Notes: generated by a model from the letters alone, not told the origin. Positions 11,741 to 22,815 are shown, numbered from the stretch's first letter. The stretch: 64,000 nucleotides of DNA from Callorhinus ursinus (GCF_003265705.1 NW_020313157.1:1991682-2055681); one strand, 5' to 3'. A program made the numbers and translations.

Positions 11741-11982
11741 CATCATGTGCATGTATTACTATGGTATTCATAACATAAAAGGAAACAAAAACTCAGTTTC
11801 AATTTATTCAAAACAATACCTAATAAAAACACTGGAAGCCTTGGATCAATGCTATGAATTGTCTTCCCTAACTTGAGGGACACAATAAAAGGTTAATTAT
11901 ATTCCAAGACCAACATCCTTTATTTCAAGAACTTATTTCTCAAGACCAGGGCTCTCTGGCCAAGCAACCTTCACCCAATCTA

Positions 11983-12170
11983 TTTTTTTTAATATTTTTT
12001 TTTATTTTACAGACACAGAAAGAGAGGAAACACAAGCAGGGGGAGTGGGAAAGGGAGAAGCAGGCTTCCCACCAAGCAGGGAGCCTGATGTGGGGCTCCA
12101 TCCCAAGATCCTGGGATCATGACTTGAGCCGAAGGCAGATGCCCAGTGGCTGAGCCACCCAGGTGCCCCC
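11983..12170 (-). mobile_element. Carnivoran tRNA-derived SINE, antisense
   Basis: Poly-T and 'ttattttacagacacagaaag' at the left, then 'gaagcaggcttcccaccaagc', 'gatcatgacttgagccgaagg' and 'tgagccacccaggtgcccc'. The direct repeat cccaatct (ends near 11981) and ccaatct (starts near 12170) fits a target-site duplication. Confidence 0.95.
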
Positions 12171-12461
12171 CAATCTCTCTCTTCTTGACCATTATCATGG
12201 CCACACTACCATCTTTCCATCATCCCATCACGAGAATTTATGAAGACAATATAAGTGAATACTGAAGGACTGCCTAAGTTGTTGAAAATTGGATGTGTGG
12301 AGAATAAAGAGGGAAATAATGGTCTTTCTCTGTGGGAGAAGAAGATCCAGTTGAATAAAACATTACAGAAATCTAAGAGAGAGAAGAGAAATACTGAAAA
12401 CTTCTCTACTCATCTTGGGTAAGGATGAAACAGAGTCCTAAATTTTTTTCCAAGGCCTGCT

Positions 12462-13010
12462 TGTTATGGAGGTTTTAAAAACCTGATCCTAAATTATCGG
12501 ACACTCCTCCCATCATGAGGTGGGCTCATGACTTCCTTCAACTAATACCGTATGGCCCAAGTGATGCTTGTGACTTCTGAAGCCAGATCGTGGAAGGACA
12601 GATAGCCTCTGCCCGAGTGTCTTGGGTAGTTCACTCTCTGTGCACTCCCTGTTGACATAGTTCCTTTCAAAATCCAGCCGTCATGTGGCTTGGGCTTCTC
12701 GCCACATAGGTAAGTCCCATGGAGGCACTCAGTTCTCAAATCCTAGCCAAACCCAGCCTTTGGGCCAACCCAACCCAGACACCAAGCATGTTAGTGAAGA
12801 AGTATCCAGTTAGTGTTGCCAGTCTCAAGCTGTATCAGTCATCCCAGCCATCTGAGTCTCCCTGTCTGAGGCCCCACACAATTTGGGGCAGAGACAAGAA
12901 ATGGCCTGTCCAAATTCCCAACCCACAGAATTCACAAACACAGTAAAGTCATCATTTTCTTGCGCTGTTAAATTTGGGGTGATTTGTTATATAGTCACAG
13001 ATAAGTAACA
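12462..13010 (+). mobile_element. MLT1-type (ERVL-MaLR) LTR
   Basis: 'tgttatggagg ... cctaaattatcggacactcctcccatcatgagg', 'gcttgtgacttctgaagccag', 'ctgttgacatagttcctttc', 'gttagtgaagaagtatccag' and 'atatagtcacagataagtaaca' follow the MLT1 LTR order from TG to CA. It is followed directly by sequence that looks like the MaLR internal region, so this would be the 5' LTR of a longer remnant. Confidence 0.75.
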
Positions 13011-13494
13011 AAAGCTGGTTCCTAAAAGTGGGATGCTATTGAATCAAAACTAAAACACGTGCCATTCATTTGAGGACTGTGTGACAGGCCTCAAGGTAAC
13101 AGTTGGTGAGGGTAAAAGAAAACAATATTGGAAGCTGAAGAAAAAGGGATTCCTGGATATGTAGCAGAAGAAACTTAGACAACACTGCAGTAATGTGGAA
13201 AACAGAAAACGTCCTGGATAAACTGTGTTGCATCTTAGATTTCCAAAAGAGTGTTGAAAGTGCCAACCGGCTTCTTCTAGCCACTTAGAATAAATTGGGC
13301 AAGAAAAGAGCTCAACTAAAGAATCAACGATACCACACAGGGGTAAATTTCAGAGTAAATATAAAAGGGGCCAGGACAATCTTTCCAGCCAGCAAAGGCT
13401 ACTCCAAGTAAGGAAGGGCACAGATCAATTCCATGTTGTTATCAGAATACTATGCCGGTTTCAGAGTAAAGATGAAGCCAGTAGTGTGAATGAA

Positions 13495-13521
13495 AATCTT
13501 AGATTGTTAAAATCTAAGATT
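13495..13521. repeat. Perfect hairpin, 11-bp arms, 5-nt loop
   Basis: Arm aatcttagatt (13495-13505) and its exact reverse complement aatctaagatt (13511-13521) flank the loop gttaa. Confidence 0.95.
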
Positions 13522-13630
13522 CCTATACCACTTCAGTCAAAGGAAATCCCTTTGAGGATCCTAAGGAGGCAACTTGAGGACAACAGGTTTTCCAAAGATA
13601 TTAGGAATACTATCCCACGGAGACAGAGAG

Positions 13631-13661
13631 ACTTGGGCTCTCTCTCACAGAGAGCCCAAGT
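13631..13661. repeat. Perfect hairpin, 13-bp arms, 5-nt loop
   Basis: Arm acttgggctctct (13631-13643) and exact reverse complement agagagcccaagt (13649-13661) flank ctcac. There is no T-run or gene context that would make it a terminator; this is mammalian DNA. Confidence 0.95.
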
Positions 13662-14069
13662 ATAAAAGGACTCACTTCCTAGAGATTTATGGGTGTGGCT
13701 TGGATCTGATGAAATAATGAATTGACATATCAGACATATCAGAAATCCTTAAGTTCTTACAGTAATTGTACCAGCTTGGAGTAAAAGGAACCAAGACAAT
13801 ACTAATTAAAAGAGTCCTTTTGATCCCCAAACTTCAATGGACAGAATACAAGTACAGAAATCTACTCTGCTGCAGATATAGCCTATCTCTTAAAAGTTGG
13901 GGTGGGGGGTAGGCGACTCAAAGGTCAGAATCAAGATCTCACAGTTGGAGCCAAAAGCCACAAAATTCATTCCCAGGGATCTGTTTTAGACCCTAATCAA
14001 TAAATGGGCATCATATGCCAAGCTGGATTTCAGAATTACTATGGGCCACTGCTATGGTTCCCCCCGCAC

Positions 14070-14270
14070 CTTTTTTTTTTTTTTGAGACAGAGAACATGT
14101 GTGTGGGGGGGGTGGCAAAGGGGAGGGAAATGGGAAATAGAATCCTAAAGCAAGCTCCACACCCAGCATACAGCCTGATACGGGGTTTGATTTCACAACC
14201 CTGAGATCATGACCTGAGCCAAAATCAAGAGTCAGATGCTCAACCAACTGAGCCACCCAGGCACGCCCAG
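14070..14270 (-). mobile_element. Carnivoran tRNA-derived SINE, antisense, older type
   Basis: Poly-T at 14071-14084, 'gagacagagaacatgtg', 'gatttcacaaccctgagatcatgacctgagcc', 'aaaatcaagagtcagatgctc', 'tgagccacccaggcacgccc'. The 'aaatcaagagtc' module marks a different subfamily from the copy at 59994. Confidence 0.92.
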
Positions 14271-14344
14271 TTTTCCCTTTTCTGAATGGGAATTTCTAGA
14301 ACAGTTATCCTATGTGTCTGTCTCATCACTGCATGTTAAGTGCT

Positions 14345-14358
14345 GGGGGGGGGGGGGG
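14345..14358. repeat. Poly-G tract, 14 nt
   Basis: Uninterrupted run of G. Prone to sequencing and replication error. Confidence 0.95.
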
Positions 14359-14369
14359 TCAGATAACTT

Positions 14370-14759
14370 GACCCTTTAGCTCACAGATCTTCAGATCTAG
14401 AGAACCTGTATCCAAGGGACCAAACCTGAGGGTCCTCATCCACACGTGGACCTTAAGTAAGGTTTATGAGATCCTTGGCCTCAAGCAGAGCCTGATGGTG
14501 TAATGGGAGATACTTTTGTGGGGTTTTCTAAGAATCAAATGTATTTTGCAGGTGGGAAAAATGCAAATAATTTATAGGTAAATTACACACTGTGTTGGTT
14601 TGAGAAACACTTCCCCAAATCCTTTAACACTCTTCCTCCTGGGATATGGAAGCCATGTCTCCTGGATTTCCACTTCTCCTAGTGTCTGTCACATAGTAGG
14701 AGCTTGATAACTATCAGATGGATGCATGGATAGACAAATAAGATGAAAAGATGAAGTAG
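14370..14759. other. No gene recognised
   Basis: Unassigned. The segment 14675-14735 ('gtctgtcacatagtaggagcttgataactatcagatggatg') looks like an L2 3' tail, plus strand. Confidence 0.4.
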
Positions 14760-15440
14760 CTATGAAGTTACAGGAGACAAAGTAGGAGGTAAACAGAATC
14801 CAAATTGCAGATCATCTTATTTGAAATGCACATGAGCAGTGAATCAACCCAAGGACCCTGGAGAGATGAAGCGTTTCGAGTAAAAAATTCCACGTGTACA
14901 GTTTACGTTTCCGAGAGGTCACCCTAACAGTGGTTGGAGGAAGGAAAGGATGCAAGAGACATTAGAGGCAGAGGAACAATTAGACAATCACTATAAGTTC
15001 TGGTGAAAAATAGTGGGGATAGAGAAGATAAAACAGTCCCAAGAGATGGTTAAAAAACAAATTCTGTAGCCCTCAATGACCAATTTAGATGTGGGAGGCA
15101 GAAAAATGGAGGAATCTAGAGTGACAATGGAACTGACACCTGTGGGACTAGGCCCATGACGGTGATGTTAACCTGGAGAGAAACCCACAAGGGACAAAAG
15201 GTCGGGGGTGGGAGAGATGCTAAGTTTGATCTTGGACCTCCCAAGAGGGTTGTCAACCAGACAGCTGGAGCCTGGAGATAGGAAAGATGGTATCAGCACA
15301 TAATAGGGTAGTTAGGAGTTGTGGGTACCATTAAGCCCCTCCAGAAAGTATGCAAAGTGAAATTTTAAAGGGCCAGAGATAAAACTCAAGTGGTCTGATG
15401 CAGAAAGAAAGCTCAACAGAGGGGCTGAAACTGAAACAGA
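14760..15440 (-). mobile_element. L2 fragment, antisense
   Basis: 'caccctaacagtggttggagg', 'gatgcaagagacattagagg', 'ggaggcagaaaaatggaggaatctag', 'gctggagcctggagatagg' and 'ggccagagataaaactc' fit the reverse-complement L2 upstream region. Weak but long. Confidence 0.45.
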
Positions 15441-15654
15441 TCCTATATGGAGTAGAGGCAGAATCAGAGAAGATGCGTCTTTGAAACCTCATGACACTGT
15501 GCTTGCACCTCTACCATGGAATTGATTTCTTCCTTAAATAAAAGTCACTTCTATTTGAATCTAATCTCTCTCAAGTTCTTCCCCATCCTTGAATCCTGTG
15601 AAGTTCTGCACACAGTAGGCCCTTAATAGCCTATGCAGATCTGAACCATCCCAG

Positions 15655-15900
15655 GATGGGGGCAAAATCACTAATTAGTTTTAATCCAGACTAATTGTTT
15701 TTAAACTCTCATATAAATCTGACTTTTAATAGGTTCTGAGAATCGATGTTTCATTATTTTTTGCCACAGTGGAGTTTATCCCTATTGATGGGCCATTACA
15801 AATCATCGCTCTCTGAGAAGTCCCATTTCTATCATTTCCTGATCTTTCAGCAGGTTTGTTCTTGGGAGTAAAACAAAAAAAATAAATGGATCTTAGAAAT
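15655..15900. other. Unique AT-rich block, candidate conserved non-coding element
   Basis: Dense homeodomain-type words: 'cactaattagttttaat', 'gactaattgttttta', 'tcattattttttgcc', 'gggccattacaaatc'. No repeat consensus. Inference from composition. Confidence 0.35.
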
Positions 15901-16024
15901 TAACAACCAGGACCAACCAGACCAAAGGAAGAGGTGCTCTGGTTCTCTCGAGGCGCCTACTCCAAGCCGAATCCATATTGCTCAAAAGGAATAAATGGAA
16001 GGCTTTATTTGGGGCATCAAACTG

Positions 16025-16205
16025 GTATTTTCAGTATTTATCTGTCATTCATTGAGTGTCCACTACATACCAGGCACTGACCGAGCACTTTACACGTGAG
16101 CTCACTTCATCATCACAGCAATGCTAAGAGGTGTAAGACTATAATCAGCCCCATTTTCCAGAAGTAGACACTTGAGACTTAAAGTTAAGGAGCTTGCCCA
16201 GGTCA
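16025..16205 (-). mobile_element. MIR SINE, antisense
   Basis: 'gtgtccactacataccaggcactgacc', 'gcactttacacgtgagctcac', 'tcatcacagcaatgctaagagg', 'ccccattttccagaagtag', 'aaggagcttgcccaggtcatgg'. A clear reverse-complement MIR. Confidence 0.85.
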
Positions 16206-16209
16206 TGGG

Positions 16210-16884
16210 GATATTATGCCACACAGACCTGCCTGGAAACCTATATACACTCCCCCCAAACAGGCTGCCATGAATATCTGCTGTGTATGTCCAGCCCAGG
16301 TCACCGGGTCCCTGAAGGAACATGCCTAGAAGTCAGAGGGATCCCTGAGCATCTTCTGCCTAAAGCCCCAAATGTCACCATGGAGTATAGTGGCAAAGTT
16401 TCCTCCTGACTCTGACCTCAGACAACAATCCCTTCTCTTTTCCTTGACACTGAGACTCCTCTGTAGAGCCATCTGTGTACAACGAAGCAAAATAGTACAC
16501 CCCCAAGAGGAAAGAAAGAGATGTGACTCAGACTCAGTACAGTATCAATGCCTTTTGATGCCAAAGTGTGAGCGCACATGTGTGCTCTCTCTTGCTCTCC
16601 CCCCTCCCCCGTTTTACCGTAGCAGGGTTTGAGCATGAAGGAACCATCAGAAGGGGGGGGGCCTCCAAACCAACTCAGATTCTCTTGGGTAACTATGTGC
16701 CAAGAAGAAATCAATGAGTAGTAAGCCTGCAAGGTAACCCATTACCCATGTCACTGAAACCCTTTGCAGATCTGTTGGTGCTGTTGGTGCAACCAGGATC
16801 CAGGGAACGTGCTTGGCCCTCATGACCCCCCTTCCACTTTTTCATATGTGAGAGTGTTAGGAAAAAAACAGCATAGAAGTTGTA
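16210..16884. other. No gene recognised
   Basis: Unassigned, with several GC-richer short open frames and no motif. A G-run of 9 nt sits near 16653. Confidence 0.45.
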
Positions 16885-17130
16885 ATGGCCACAGGCTGGG
16901 AATCCAACAGGAGTGGGTTTGCACCCTGCCTGTGAGACCTTGGGCATACTATCCCTCCTACTTACCCCACCTTTCTCATCCGCACAACAGAATTATAGCT
17001 CCTGTCTCCTCAGAAATGAGGAGCTAGGATGTGGAGGGCACTTATCCCAGTGCCCAGCACAAAGTGAGAGCTCAGCAAATGTCAGATGCTGTTGTCATTA
17101 TCTTTACACAGCTGGTGGCAGCTCTGCACA
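16885..17130 (+). mobile_element. MIR SINE
   Basis: 'gtgggtttgcaccctgcctgtgagaccttggg', 'cttaccccacctttctcatcc', 'atgaggagctaggatgtggagggcactta' and 'cccagcacaaagtgagagctcagcaaatg' follow MIR order. Confidence 0.7.
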
Positions 17131-17179
17131 GCTATTGGGAGGGGAGATATGCAAAGCCTAGGAGTAGCACATGAACTTT

Positions 17180-17300
17180 CGAATTTATAGTTTGGTATTA
17201 GACTGCGTGAAGAAGATGAGGCAGAGTTGGGGCCAAATCCTCACTGTATCCTTTTGGATCCTGGGCAAGTTATTTAAACCTCTCTGAGCCTCATGGAGGT
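17180..17300 (+). mobile_element. MIR SINE, partial
   Basis: 'gaggcagagttggggccaaatcctcactg' and 'tcctgggcaagttatttaaacctctctgagcctca' match the MIR middle part. Confidence 0.75.
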
Positions 17301-17309
17301 CAGGGTCTA

Positions 17310-17575
17310 ATGTGAGAGAAAGCTACTGAAGTAATCACACAAATAAATGTATAAATAGAAACTGAGATTCATGCTACTCTAAAGAAAAGCAGCATGATTC
17401 TGAGAAAGAAAAGTAACACAGCAAACTACAATGAAATGCAGAGAAGAAGGGCGGCAGAGTGGGAGGAGGCTTCTCTGAGGAAGTGAAGATGAGTAGGAGT
17501 CCATTAAGTAGTGGCATGTGCAAAGGCCCTGTGGTTACAGCAGCCAAGTGGTCTGAAGCATAGAGAGGGAAGTAG
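17310..17575 (-). mobile_element. L2 fragment, antisense
   Basis: 'aggaggcttctctgaggaagtga', 'gatgagtaggagtcc' and 'atgtgcaaaggccctgtgg' are hallmarks of reverse-complement L2. Confidence 0.75.
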
Positions 17576-17639
17576 CAGGCAGACCCTACTGACTTTAGGA
17601 ATAAAGGTCCAAAGGGCAGAGGCTTCTAGTTATTTTGCT

Positions 17640-17710
17640 CCATTGATTTATCCCAGATACCTAGAACAATGCCAGTCACATAGATGGTACTCAAAAAATA
17701 TTTACTTACA
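17640..17710 (+). mobile_element. L2 3' tail, sense
   Basis: 'tcccagatacctagaacaatgccagtcacatagatggtactcaaaaaatatt' resembles the L2 3' terminus. Confidence 0.6.
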
Positions 17711-18754
17711 AAATGTGAGCTCATATAATTTATTATTACCAAGTCAGTCGCTTAGGATTGGATGTACCATGCACTGAGCCCTGGTCCTGGGTGGGCAATG
17801 CCAGAGAGAGAGTCCAGGGCTCTAGATTTTCAATAGTCATGAAAGGCTGCTGCCCCCAGGCAGTTATGTGGTGCATTTCCACATCATCTTTACCTCAGTC
17901 TCCTACAAGCCCGAGACACACACACAAAAAAACACAGGTGTGCCATGGCAGGGCTTACAAAGTGAGAGGATTTCTTTGTGTGGTAATTTTCAGGGAAATT
18001 CTATGCTTAACAGCCCACACAGGAGAGATATTTATTTCCCAGCTGTTCATTATATTTCATTGAACAGCCCAATTTGTGGTAAAACATCCCAGACATACCT
18101 AATATAGTTCTTTGCCATCAGAAAACACATGTCATTTCTCTGCTCTCATTGACCCAGTTAGGAGAATGGGGTTCTGGAATGGTTTCAAGTAGAAGACTTT
18201 GAGACCCTAAATGGGAAGCCAGGGAAGATGGAAAAATGATGTGTCTAATTTTATCCTCCCTCAGAGTTGAAAAAAATGGAGGCTTCCTTCACAGAATCTC
18301 AGGAAAATAGACTGCCCCCCACAACCCTGCAACTGAAACACTCTTAGGAACCTGATGTCAAGAGCCTATCTAGCCCAATATCCAGGCACTGGCCTCCATT
18401 ACACATTCACTTCCCCTGGTTGCCATGTTGCCCCCACATTATGTCACCACCAGCCTCAACTGATTGGATTAAGGCTGATCCCAGACTCAGAGGGTCCATT
18501 GGCTGACTGGCCACCAATCAGACTCACTCTGCACAGAATGAGTAGAGGGAAGAGGCCCGAGCGGTATGCACATGAACTGAAAAGTCATGCAGCAAAGTGT
18601 GTGGCAGCTACTTTGGCCGGGCAGCCCCATTCCATGCCACACATAGAAGAGACGGAGCAGTGAGCAAAGCCAGATGGCCACCCGCTGCAGAGAAGAGGGG
18701 GAGGATAACACTGATGTACTGAGAGAAGCTGATGAAAGACCACAAAATCCAGGA
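17711..18754. other. No gene recognised
   Basis: Unique-looking sequence. Open frames of 101 and 102 codons on the plus strand at 17758-18063 and 18355-18663 lack domain features and adjoining gene signals. Confidence 0.45.
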
Positions 18755-18880
18755 AGAAAAGGGCACAGAGAGGGTAAGTAACAGGCCTAAGGTGACACAG
18801 CTTGTAATTGGCCAAGCCAGCATTTGAACCCAAGCCTAACTCTAAGCTCTGAGTTCCTCCAACTGCACACACTGCTCTCT
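18755..18880 (-). mobile_element. MIR SINE, antisense, partial
   Basis: 'gggtaagtaacaggcctaaggtgacacagcttg' and 'ccagcatttgaacccaagcct' match the reverse complement of MIR. Confidence 0.8.
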
Positions 18881-19034
18881 GCAGGAGGGTGGCAGGGCAA
18901 AACTTCTTTGGGGATAAGACTGTTCAGAAAAAGAGGAGGGATTTTCAGAGTGAGGGGAGAAGCTCCTGAAAACAGAGACCAGCCAAGAGGCTCATGCTGA
19001 ATCATCTTCTTTGTTGCTGATGGCTTGTTTTGTT

Positions 19035-19200
19035 TGGGGTTTAGCCTTTATTGAGTGCTTATATGTGCCTGGAAATTGGCCAAAGCTTCATTCAACCCTA
19101 CACAAGAGCTCTATATAGGAGTTATTATTAATCCACGTTACAGATGATAAAACTACTTCCTGGTGGGGCCAGACCATAAGCCCAGGTCTTTGTGTCGCCA
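19035..19200 (-). mobile_element. MIR SINE, antisense
   Basis: 'tttattgagtgcttatatgtgcctgg', 'attcaaccctacacaagagctc', 'ttattattaatccacgttacagatgataaaac' follow MIR in reverse. Confidence 0.75.
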
Positions 19201-20314
19201 AAGACCACATGGCTTGGCTCTCTGATGAATGACTTCACCATGCCAAGCCCAGCAGTGGTCTAGAAAAGTATCTTGGGCAAGGCGATAGAAAGCAGGGACC
19301 CAAAGGACATTTCAGGAGATGAAGTGCCAGCTCACCCAGAGGACGATTGTGTGGGACAACCAGCATCACCCAATAGGCTAAAGAGGTGAAACCTTCCATA
19401 ATTCAAGAATGACAAGGTTTCTAATGAGCACTTCTGAGCCTGAGCATTTCCTGTCTTTTTCCTACCACCTTCCACCCATATCCCTTTTCAGGTTTTCTGA
19501 GCATTTCAAGGCCACTGCACCCTCTCTGATGTTTTGCCAACAGAAGCCAGCAATCAGATCGTTATCCCTTTACCTGCCAAATGTCTCCACTCAGTTGTCA
19601 GTTACTCAACTTCTATTGTCCCCTTGATGCAATTCATCAGTTGGAATTGTTACTTCTGTGGCAAAATCTGTCTTCCTTCATTCCCCATTAATGTCTTATA
19701 AGGGCAAGGTACAATCCTGGCATCTCCAAGTGGGTCTTGCCCAGAGTAAGAATTCACTTTCAAAACCCTTTATATCAGCAAAAATCAATGTGATTGTTCA
19801 AGGGTCTTTTACTTGTATAGGGCAATAAAGATTCTTCAAGCTAAATGTTCTTTCTACTACTCACATTCCCTCCCAAAGCATACCTGCTTTTTCTTAAAGG
19901 AAAAAAAAAAAGAAAAAAAGAAAAACTGACCTGGAGGAAAGAGGGTTTGTTTGTTTGTTTTGCGCAGATGACAGAACTTCCCTTGTTTAAAAGCAACTTA
20001 GCATATAGTACTGGTCAGAGTGTTCCTCATTAAATAGTCCAGAAAAATTTAATGGAAATGGTCCAGATTAGCAGAGTTTAATGAAAACGTGCCACCCTGC
20101 AAGTGTGAACACTGAGTAACAGGATGCTGAGTTTAAGACAGGGTGACTGAGAGGATACTGCAGAAATTGAAGGATGGGTGCAGGGCAGAACATGGATATT
20201 ATTTCTCTACTTCTGACTTTCTCCATGTCAAGAAATCCAGAATTCAAGGAAATGGAGGTTCACTGCTGTGGTAAAAACTGGAGATAGTTTAATTAACTTC
20301 TTGTTCTGAATTCT
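19201..20314. other. No gene recognised; contains an A-rich run
   Basis: An A/G-rich run at 19898-19925 and a (TTTG)n run at 19946-19962 stand out. The rest could not be assigned; 19500-19830 has an L2-like C/T-rich look but no firm match. Confidence 0.4.
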
Positions 20315-20440
20315 TTCACCGATCCAACAAATACTGGTTGCCTACCAGTTATTAGACTCTATGATGGTCCCAGGGACAGCCATAAATAACAGACAAGATT
20401 CCCACCCTCAGGAGCTTACACTCAGTAGAGATACACCCAG
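20315..20440 (-). mobile_element. L2 3' end, antisense
   Basis: 'atccaacaaatactggttgcctaccag', 'gatggtcccagggacagccataaataacagacaagattcccaccctcaggagcttacactc' in pieces, the usual reverse-complement L2 3' terminus. Confidence 0.75.
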
Positions 20441-20514
20441 CAAAGGGAAGGTTGTGATATGAGCACGTATAACACGGACACATGGAGCCAGGGGAGGAGA
20501 AGCCAGAGGGATGG

Positions 20515-20785
20515 GACCCTTCCTTCCATAAAATACCACGTCCTATTTGTTCTCAGTCCTAAATAGCTCTCAAATGAGTCCCCTTTGTGATACATCTCCT
20601 GCTGTCAATCTAGTCTGAACCACCATGTGATTCTACTTGTACTGTTAAAACAGCTTCCTGAAGACTTTCCTGGAATCCACTCTGGTTCTCTCCCACATCC
20701 TTACCACGTAGCTGCCAGAGTAACCCAGAGGGGTCTATGAAGTGCAAGTCTAACCACCCACTCCCCTGGGTAAAACCTACCAGAA
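20515..20785 (+). mobile_element. Probable L2 fragment, sense
   Basis: 'cacatccttaccacgtagctgccagagt', 'ctatgaagtgcaagtctaaccaccca' and 'ctcccctgggtaaaacctacc' match the L2 sense region before its 3' end. Confidence 0.55.
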
Positions 20786-21399
20786 CAGAAGAAAAAGATG
20801 AAGAGGGAGAGGAGGTGGAGGAGGAGAACAGGGTGTTGCTGTCCCCAGAGCTAACCAGCCCTGTGTTGCTGCAACCTTCCTAGCCTATGATCTTAAGCAC
20901 CTTCAACTTCACTTTTCCTCAGCTACAAATGAGGGTTAATCACAGCACAGGTTGAACTAAACAAAATTACCAATATTCAGCTTTTTTTGACCCATAAGAA
21001 TGGCAATTCCATATGGTTCAACCTAGTACCTCTATCATGGGGCAGCTGTGAAAGGAGATAAGGTTAGCAGAGCACCTGGAACACAGGAAAGCTCTATCAA
21101 CAGTGGGGTCTTCCTACCTCCTGATTCCTCCCACTGCTCAGTCCTTCTTGCTTTGCAAAAACTCCCTCTGGCATTTTGTGCAGCCAGGCTGCTAGCTCCA
21201 TGGGCATTTGGCCATGAAACCCTGAAACATCTGTCGGGGCGGGGGGAACCAGGTACCCTCCTTCTCCCTGTGTTACAGCCCATCAGTGGACCTATCTTTA
21301 TTTCTGACCAGTTCTGCAGAGCTGATGTCTGCCTAGCACAGAGGAAAATTGTTTCTGCCACATCCTCCAATAAGAATGATTTTCTTCATGCTCCATTTG
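20786..21399. other. No gene recognised
   Basis: Starts with a purine-rich AGG-type stretch (20786-20830). Overlapping open frames of 128 (+) and 111 (-) codons at 21035-21434 are the longest here but mirror each other and show no domain. Confidence 0.45.
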
Positions 21400-21960
21400 T
21401 CTACAACTGTCTTTCCGATCATTCTCGCTGTTAGCACATGGTCTACACGCTTGAAATTCAGCCAGAGGAACTGGGTGAAATTTATGATCCGCTGACTACT
21501 GAAGCTCTGAGCTATCAGATTTGAATATAAATGTTGGAATGAGGTCATCAGAAGCAACAGGTAGCAAGACAGCCAATTTGCAGATTTGCCATGCCAGAAA
21601 TCCATACGTTAATCTGCTACCAATTAAAAACATTGATCAACCAATGTTAATTAATAGAACACAGAAATTTTTCCAACCTTTTGAGATTATAATTTTTGAT
21701 GGAATTTCAAATACTTCAGTATTGCTGTTAACGTCAGCATTTTGCCAATAATGCTCTACTCAAACAGAACAATTCATTAGTGCTAAAACCGATTTACTGG
21801 AATGGGCTGAAAATCACCTCGGTTTTCTCTATTAATGTATTACAAGATGAAATACTTCATGAGTCGCTGGTTGACACGCTTGACACTTCCTCTCATACTG
21901 CTTAGCTCACTCAAGGTGGAAAATCTCCATTCGGCAAATGAAATGCCAGGCAAAGGAGAT
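21400..21960. other. Unique AT-rich block, candidate conserved non-coding element
   Basis: About 550 bp with no repeat signature and many homeodomain/HNF-like words: 'gttaatctgctaccaattaaa', 'caatgttaattaatagaac', 'gtgctaaaaccgatttac', 'tattaatgtattac'. Low CpG, no frame of note. It is the most enhancer-like block in the window by eye, which is inference. Confidence 0.4.
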
Positions 21961-22309
21961 ACCAAAAAGTAAAAAAAATTCCAGGCCCTTAAAAATGGCT
22001 TACTGTCCTTCAAAATAGAGACCATCCCTATCTATACCTTCTAATGACCTTATCTCTTATGAGATAATCCTCAAGATAAAGGAAATCATCAAAACAAAAT
22101 GCTTGAGATAGTACCTGACCGATAGTTACCATGAAATAAATGTTAGCCGTTACCTGAAGGAGGCATGAAGACCAGAGCGGTGGAGATCACAGACTGCAAG
22201 TCCCATGATGAAGTCAGAGCCATCTCTGTTAGATCTTAGTTTGAAGGACCTTAGGCTTAGAGCAGACCTCTCTAAGAATTAGTTTGCTTTCTCCCCCACC
22301 CCAAGTCTA
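21961..22309. other. No gene recognised
   Basis: Unassigned. The part 22090-22290 includes a weak MIR-like tract ('gtttgaaggaccttaggcttag'). Confidence 0.35.
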
Positions 22310-22712
22310 AAATGGACATCATTATATTCATTTCCGAAGGCTGCCCTGACAAGTTATCACAGACTTGGTGGCTTACAACAATAGAAATACACAACAGAAA
22401 CACTTTTGCACAGTTGTGGAGGCCAGAGGTTCAAAATCAAGGCCTGCAGGCTCTATGGGAGGATCCTCCCCTGGCTCTTCCAGCTCCTGGTGGCTTATGG
22501 CTACATCACCATCATCTCTGTGTGTCATCTCCTCTTCTTATGAGGACACCAGTCATTAGACTTAGGGCCCACTCCAAACCTATGTGGATCTCACCTCAAA
22601 ATCCTTAATTTTATTGGCAAAGACCCTATTTCCAAATAAGGTCACGTACCAGGGTTCCAGATAGACATGAATTGGAGGGAAGGGAGGCACTATTTAAGCC
22701 TCTACAGGGGGT
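22310..22712 (-). mobile_element. MLT1-type (ERVL-MaLR) LTR, antisense
   Basis: Reverse-complement MaLR order is plain: 'aaggctgccctgacaagttatcacagactt', 'gtggcttacaacaatagaaat', 'gcacagttgtggaggccagagg', 'cttatgaggacaccagtcatt', 'agacttagggcccactcc', 'aaagaccctatttccaaataaggtcac'. Solo LTR. Confidence 0.88.
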
Positions 22713-22815
22713 AATGATAGCAGCACCTGATTTGTAGGATGGTTATGGGAATTAAATGAAAAAATTGCATATAAGGTCATTGGCCAGAAGCTGACACATA
22801 GTAGGTAAAAGGATC
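22713..22815 (+). mobile_element. MIR SINE, 3' part
   Basis: 'gtaatgatagcagcacctgatttgtaggatgg', 'gggaattaaatgaaaa', 'agctgacacatagtaggta' match the MIR 3' half. Confidence 0.75.

Larger units (their letters stand above)
13011..14060 (+). mobile_element. Probable MaLR internal region next to the 5' LTR
   Basis: Directly after the LTR comes 'tggttcctaaaagtgggatgctattgaa', which resembles the known start of the MLT1 internal sequence. MaLR elements encode no full viral proteins, and no long frame is present. Two perfect hairpins sit inside (13495-13521 and 13631-13661). The right boundary is uncertain and no 3' LTR was found before the SINE at 14070. Confidence 0.5.

Noticed and set aside
13631..13661. 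Hairpin as a bacterial-type terminator or a microRNA precursor
   Set aside because: Host is a mammal, there is no T-run, and 13-bp arms with a 5-nt loop are too short for a microRNA precursor.
21035..21434. Overlapping 128-codon (+) and 111-codon (-) frames
   Set aside because: Two opposite-strand frames over the same DNA, no domain, no splice context, and ordinary mammalian intergenic composition.
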